Assembly: GCF_036669915.1 (NCBI RefSeq)
Contig: NC_089319.1
Location: 22,827,524 to 22,891,523, forward strand
Reading direction: 5' to 3'
From: Pocillopora verrucosa
Lineage: Eukaryota; Cnidaria; Anthozoa; Scleractinia; Pocilloporidae
DNA: 64,000 nucleotides
Position numbers and translations under genes: made by a program. Of the stretch, positions 60,301-64,000 are shown in pieces. The first letter of the stretch is position 1. The number at the start of each line of letters is the position of its first letter. The notes beneath the pieces are model-generated. The model had not been told where the DNA came from. It did no database searches and saw only the letters and a program-made list of their open reading frames with translations.

Positions 60301-62671
60301 ACAGATTTCTTGACAGATCCCTGAATTTTTTCCTACACATGATTGCGGAGCTGTTCATCAAAAGGAAGATAAAACTATCAAACGGATAAACCGCTTTTCC
60401 AGCAATAATTAGATCTCAAATGTTCCCCGAATGTTGACAAAGTTGGAAATTACGCTTTTAAATTAAATTCTCTCCTACACAACACTGAGGTCTTAGTGAG
60501 GGTATGGCTTTTACGGCTAACAGTAAATATTTTGGCCATATTACGGCTAACGGTTAATTTCTTTCTATTAAAGTTAAGGCATCTTTTTTACAGTTAAGTT
60601 ATTTTACGATTAATGGTGAAAATATGTCAGTCTTGTAATTGACCGCTTTGGTCACAAAAGAATGGAACAAAATCATTCTTCATCCATAATTCATCTGAGT
60701 CACTCATTTTTTAAGCACTCACTTGATGAATCAGGGTGAGAGCACATCACATCGGCAACAGCGAGGGCAAGAAAATATGTCAGTTTACAATGAAGCTTAA
60801 TGATGTGCCCATTTCTTTATGAAAATTATTCATAGTTGGTCAATATATTCCTTCTTCGGCGTTTAGTCAGCTTTTTTACTTTCATAGCTCCCAAGTATCC
60901 TACTTCACGAAAAGGAATCATTGTGACTTGAATTGTGACTTGAATAAAATTTGGAATCTATCTAGTGTGCTTCGTTTTTTTTTCGTTTTTTGTTTTAGTT
61001 GTTGCTGTTTTTTTTATATATAAAACTAGAAACATGAATCGCCGAGCTTCCCGGATATTAAAAACAAGAAATACACGAACCAACATCGAAGTGGCAATGG
61101 TCGACTTAAGTCACGTAAAGAGTTAAAACGTGAAATTCTATCATATTATTCACACACATATGTGATGTGGCACAATGCAGAGAGAGTTGGGAAAACGGCT
61201 CAGTAAGGTTTTACTGTGTTAAACTTTGTTTACCCGAGGCTGTTTATCACATTTAACATCTAAGTGTGATTTCATCTTCTCCAATCAATCAATCAAACCA
61301 ATGGCTATATTGCCACGGCAAAACGTATTTTGTGGCACAAAATAGCAGACGCCATGCCGAGTTTTTTGTTTTCAAAGATACTTAACAAGCGCGTGAAAAA
61401 AAAAATTCAAAAACAATTGTTTACGCAAGTTCAACTTCTCAAAAATTTCTTCAATTATATTAAGTGCAATTGTCGAATTTTTCTATTTTGTGAAAATGTA
61501 AAATACGGCCGACTTCTTACCTCTCAAACTTTAATGCGTTAACAAAGCGGTCTACCACAAATTGGACTACATTGCCGTCAATCAACAGATTAGGAAAAGA
61601 CCACTGGTGTTTTGGTCCACGATTTGACATGTCGGTACTGTCTTGGGGAAAAACGTTTGATCGTCTTGTATTCCACACGCCTTCGTACCGCTTCAGCTTC
61701 TTGCGGACCAGAAAACTGGGATTATAGGAGCAACTTGGAAATAAGTCAACATACTCTTGCCGGTTTAAGAGTGGAAGACGATTGAAGTCGTAAAGGCTGT
61801 ATTTTTTTTGCAACGATGTATTGTCTCTTTTTCCCGCATGAACGGGAATCATTGATTCGTGAGTGTAAGGATACGTGGATAAATATTTCGAGGTTATTAT
61901 TTCAAATGTCGCATTGTTGTAGGACCAATACACCGCTAGATGAGCGGCGCCAGAACCTTGCTTCATTAAAGCCTCGACGTAATATTTCTTCCCAGCGAAG
62001 AGAGTGAATTCTTTAGAAATTTGTTCTGGATATTTTTTGTAGTCCCCTTCTTCGGTCCACGCCGACTGTCGAGGAGAATAAACACGTGCAATCATCTCAC
62101 TGGAACCAGGGTCCTCATTTTGACTCAACCATAACTCAGATGTGTCATCTGATGATATGGCAAACTTATAGTCACCGTGTACTGCAGGATGAATGAATCC
62201 AAAAACTCTCTCTCCGTTATTTTTAGAACCACGTGCGTGAACATCATGAAAATCTGAGATGTACGAACGTGCGTCGGGAAAGTAAGGAAAATGAGGCCAA
62301 TTCCTTAACATTTCGACCGTCGTTCCACATATCTCAGTCCACATGTGGACTTCAAGGCGTCCTGGTGGTCTTGAAACAACATTCATAACTTGTACCTTGT
62401 CAGTAGTAACTGCCGCCGTCATCGGTGCTGTTGTCAAGTTAATGCTTCCTGTCGTTGGAATTTCGGCCATTATCGTCTGATTCCAGATTTGTTTCGTTGC
62501 TGAGGCTGTAGATAATAAATTATGTTCGTTGGCCGAAAATGAATAGGAAAGTCTTCTTGAAGGCGAAAGCAGCATTAGATAACCAATAAAAGGTAAACTT
62601 GCCACAATCGCACCCACAGTAAGACGACGTTTGCTGAATAACCTTCTTCCAAAAATCCGCCAAAGAGCCAT
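57365..62671 (-). CDS. B4GALNT3: Beta-1,4-N-acetylgalactosaminyltransferase 3/4-like with PA14 domain, 4 exons
   Basis: Golgi type II enzyme expected to add beta-1,4-GalNAc to GlcNAc-ending glycans (LacdiNAc). Exons in transcript order: 62671-61521, 58872-58353, 57949-57805, 57513-57365; phases 2, 0, 1 match; 654 residues. A basic cytoplasmic tail ([16 protein letters not shown]) precedes one membrane helix (about 19-36). A stem and a PA14-type domain follow (about 105-265: [47 protein letters not shown]). The CHGN-type catalytic domain holds the DLHID metal/nucleotide-sugar motif (542-546) and the closing [10 protein letters not shown] and [12 protein letters not shown] block (about 605-627). 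It is shorter than human B4GALNT3/4 (about 1000 residues), probably through a shorter middle region. Types 3 and 4 cannot be told apart. The large second intron position (58873-61520) holds repeats. Confidence 0.92.
59020..59165. repeat. TTTACGGCTAACGGTTAA-type repeat, copy 1
   Basis: ctttacggctaacggttaaa at 59026 and an inverted-like ccgttttacggccatcagtt at 59146 frame a short core. It lies in intron 1 of the B4GALNT3/4-like gene and is related to the copy at 60490-60620. Confidence 0.65.
60490..60620. repeat. TTTACGGCTAACGGTTAA-type repeat, copy 2
   Basis: cttttacggctaacagtaaa followed by atattacggctaacggttaa and ttacgattaatggt, three imperfect repeats of the same 18-base motif. Confidence 0.65.
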
Positions 62672-64000
62672 CAGTGCACCTTCGTTACTGACTTGCTTTA
62701 GAAACGAAGCTTAGACGAGCTTGGTTTTATGTCTTCGAAACGTAACCGGATCCGTTACATTCACTTCACACTCTATCATTACTTGGTTACTACGTGAACC
62801 GCAACAAGATTTCGAAAAAACTTTTGTAAACAAAGGTGAACTAGATGGATAAAAAGAAACAAGAAAGCAAAAATTTGTCAACAATCAAATTGTTCGTTTG
62901 CCACGGTATTTGAGGCGGTATTTCTTTGATTTGTTAGTAAGTCTATTTCGATTGGTGACTACATCTACATTTCTAATCACCTCAGCAACTCCCAAATATT
63001 GTCCAAACATTGTAATAATTAGCATATAATATTCTCCAAGTACCTACAACTTTGCGATAAAATATAATGAGTCTATATTAGAAGTGCAGAAAGATACCAA
63101 ATGTTTAAAGCGGAGTATTTCGTTATCCATAACAACGGAACTTCAACAACGATGATCAAGAAGGAAAGGTGAAAGTTCTAGGCTCGTTTTTTAAGGATAT
63201 TTATTAGGTCCTCAGAATGGCCAACATTCAGAGTCCTAGATATTGACTAGCTCGAGTGTCTCTTTAAAATTCACGAAGCTTTTCGCGCATGATAATTGAA
63301 TTTTAATCATCCTCTTTATTCCACAAGTAGTTTTTTTAAGATGATTTGTTAAGCCTTTGTCTCTTTAAGAGGGATTCTTTTCCTTCAGCTGCGTTTGAGT
63401 TTTTGTTTATTTTGTTGACCATTTGCTACACCTTAACTAAGTGAACAACTTTGCCGAATAGGTGTCTCTTAGCTTAATCTTCTGATTAGTCAGTGACTAG
63501 CGGAGAATTTCAAGCGTCACTCAAGGTCATCACTTAGTCGAAGTCTACGACCCGTGTTTTGCTTATTTGAGACTCTAATAAACATGATCACGAATGTGAT
63601 GATACAATTCTTCATGACATGATACGCTTCTTCACGTACCTGTTGACCTGTGATTAGCGTTCTGTATTCGCGGGCATCATCATCATCATTATTATCATTA
63701 GTATAATTGTTTTCCTCCATCAATACAAAGTTCTACAAAGGCAAAATTGAAGTACTTAAGTGTCTAGCTTTAAAATAACATGTTAACAGGATGAAGAGCA
63801 AGTCGCGTGATGCCGATTGAGCAGATTTAACATGTCTGAACACGTCAGTAATGGAGTCAAATGACATCAATCTTTGTCTGGCAATATGGATGTTTTATGA
63901 AAATTTGATTCACGTACGTTAAGGAATCGACTTATGAAGTTGATTAGATAAAGTTAACTTGTCTATCGTTAACTATTAACCTTACGCTTCCTATCGGCTT
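62672..64000. other. Upstream region of the B4GALNT3/4-like gene
   Basis: Holds its promoter and 5' UTR by position. An (ATC)n run is at 63677-63700. The minus-strand frame over 63517-63723 is driven by that repeat (Asn/Asp run) and is not called. Confidence 0.45.

Noticed and set aside
63517..63723. Minus-strand frame with Asn/Asp run near the right edge
   Set aside because: Driven by an (ATC)n microsatellite; no other support.

Overview
This window looks like eukaryotic nuclear DNA from an anthozoan cnidarian, most likely a stony coral. Genes are split by short GT-AG introns, intergenic DNA is AT-rich, and MITE-like repeats are dense. The gene set (phosphatidylserine synthase 2, a choline/ethanolamine phosphotransferase, a large NACHT-WD40 protein, an EndoU nuclease, a PA14-containing beta-1,4-GalNAc-transferase, secreted cysteine-rich peptides and a Helitron remnant) fits such a genome. 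The species assignment is inference; the gene models rest on hand-read reading frames, matching splice phases and family motifs.

Layout. The left edge (2-1020, +) holds the last two exons of a basic, cysteine-containing protein I do not recognise. After a 13-bp minisatellite (1934-2043) and about 7 kb with no convincing gene comes a two-exon secreted cysteine-rich peptide precursor (9013-9798, +). PTDSS2 follows (11634-23260, +, 12 exons). Its intron 9 contains a decayed Helitron fragment and a frameshifted methyltransferase copy on the opposite strand. The 3' half of this locus was duplicated just downstream (24967-28530). There the PTDSS2 parts are broken, but the methyltransferase is an intact intronless 273-codon gene (26408-27229, -). 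Next, CEPT1/CHPT1-like (30925-36140, -, 7 exons) lies tail-to-tail with PTDSS2 and head-to-head with an NWD1-like gene (37840-46318, +, 10 exons). A 467-bp DNA transposon with clear inverted repeats sits between the last two. The NWD1-like frame is broken by one extra A in a six-A run, and its C-terminus is a CaaX-type motif.

On the right are a secreted EndoU ribonuclease (47953-50662, +), a second secreted peptide precursor carrying two almost identical six-cysteine peptides each followed by an amidation signal (52344-53332, -), a 3-kb repeat cluster, and a B4GALNT3/4-like glycosyltransferase (57365-62671, -, 4 exons).

Functional links. CEPT1 makes PC and PE, and PTDSS2 exchanges the headgroup of PE for serine, so two consecutive steps of phospholipid metabolism are neighbours. 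The other genes are not obviously one pathway. The most novel content is the tandem amidated peptide precursor, the CLIP-like peptide precursor, and the nested-gene duplication in which the copy inside the host intron decayed while the one outside stayed intact.
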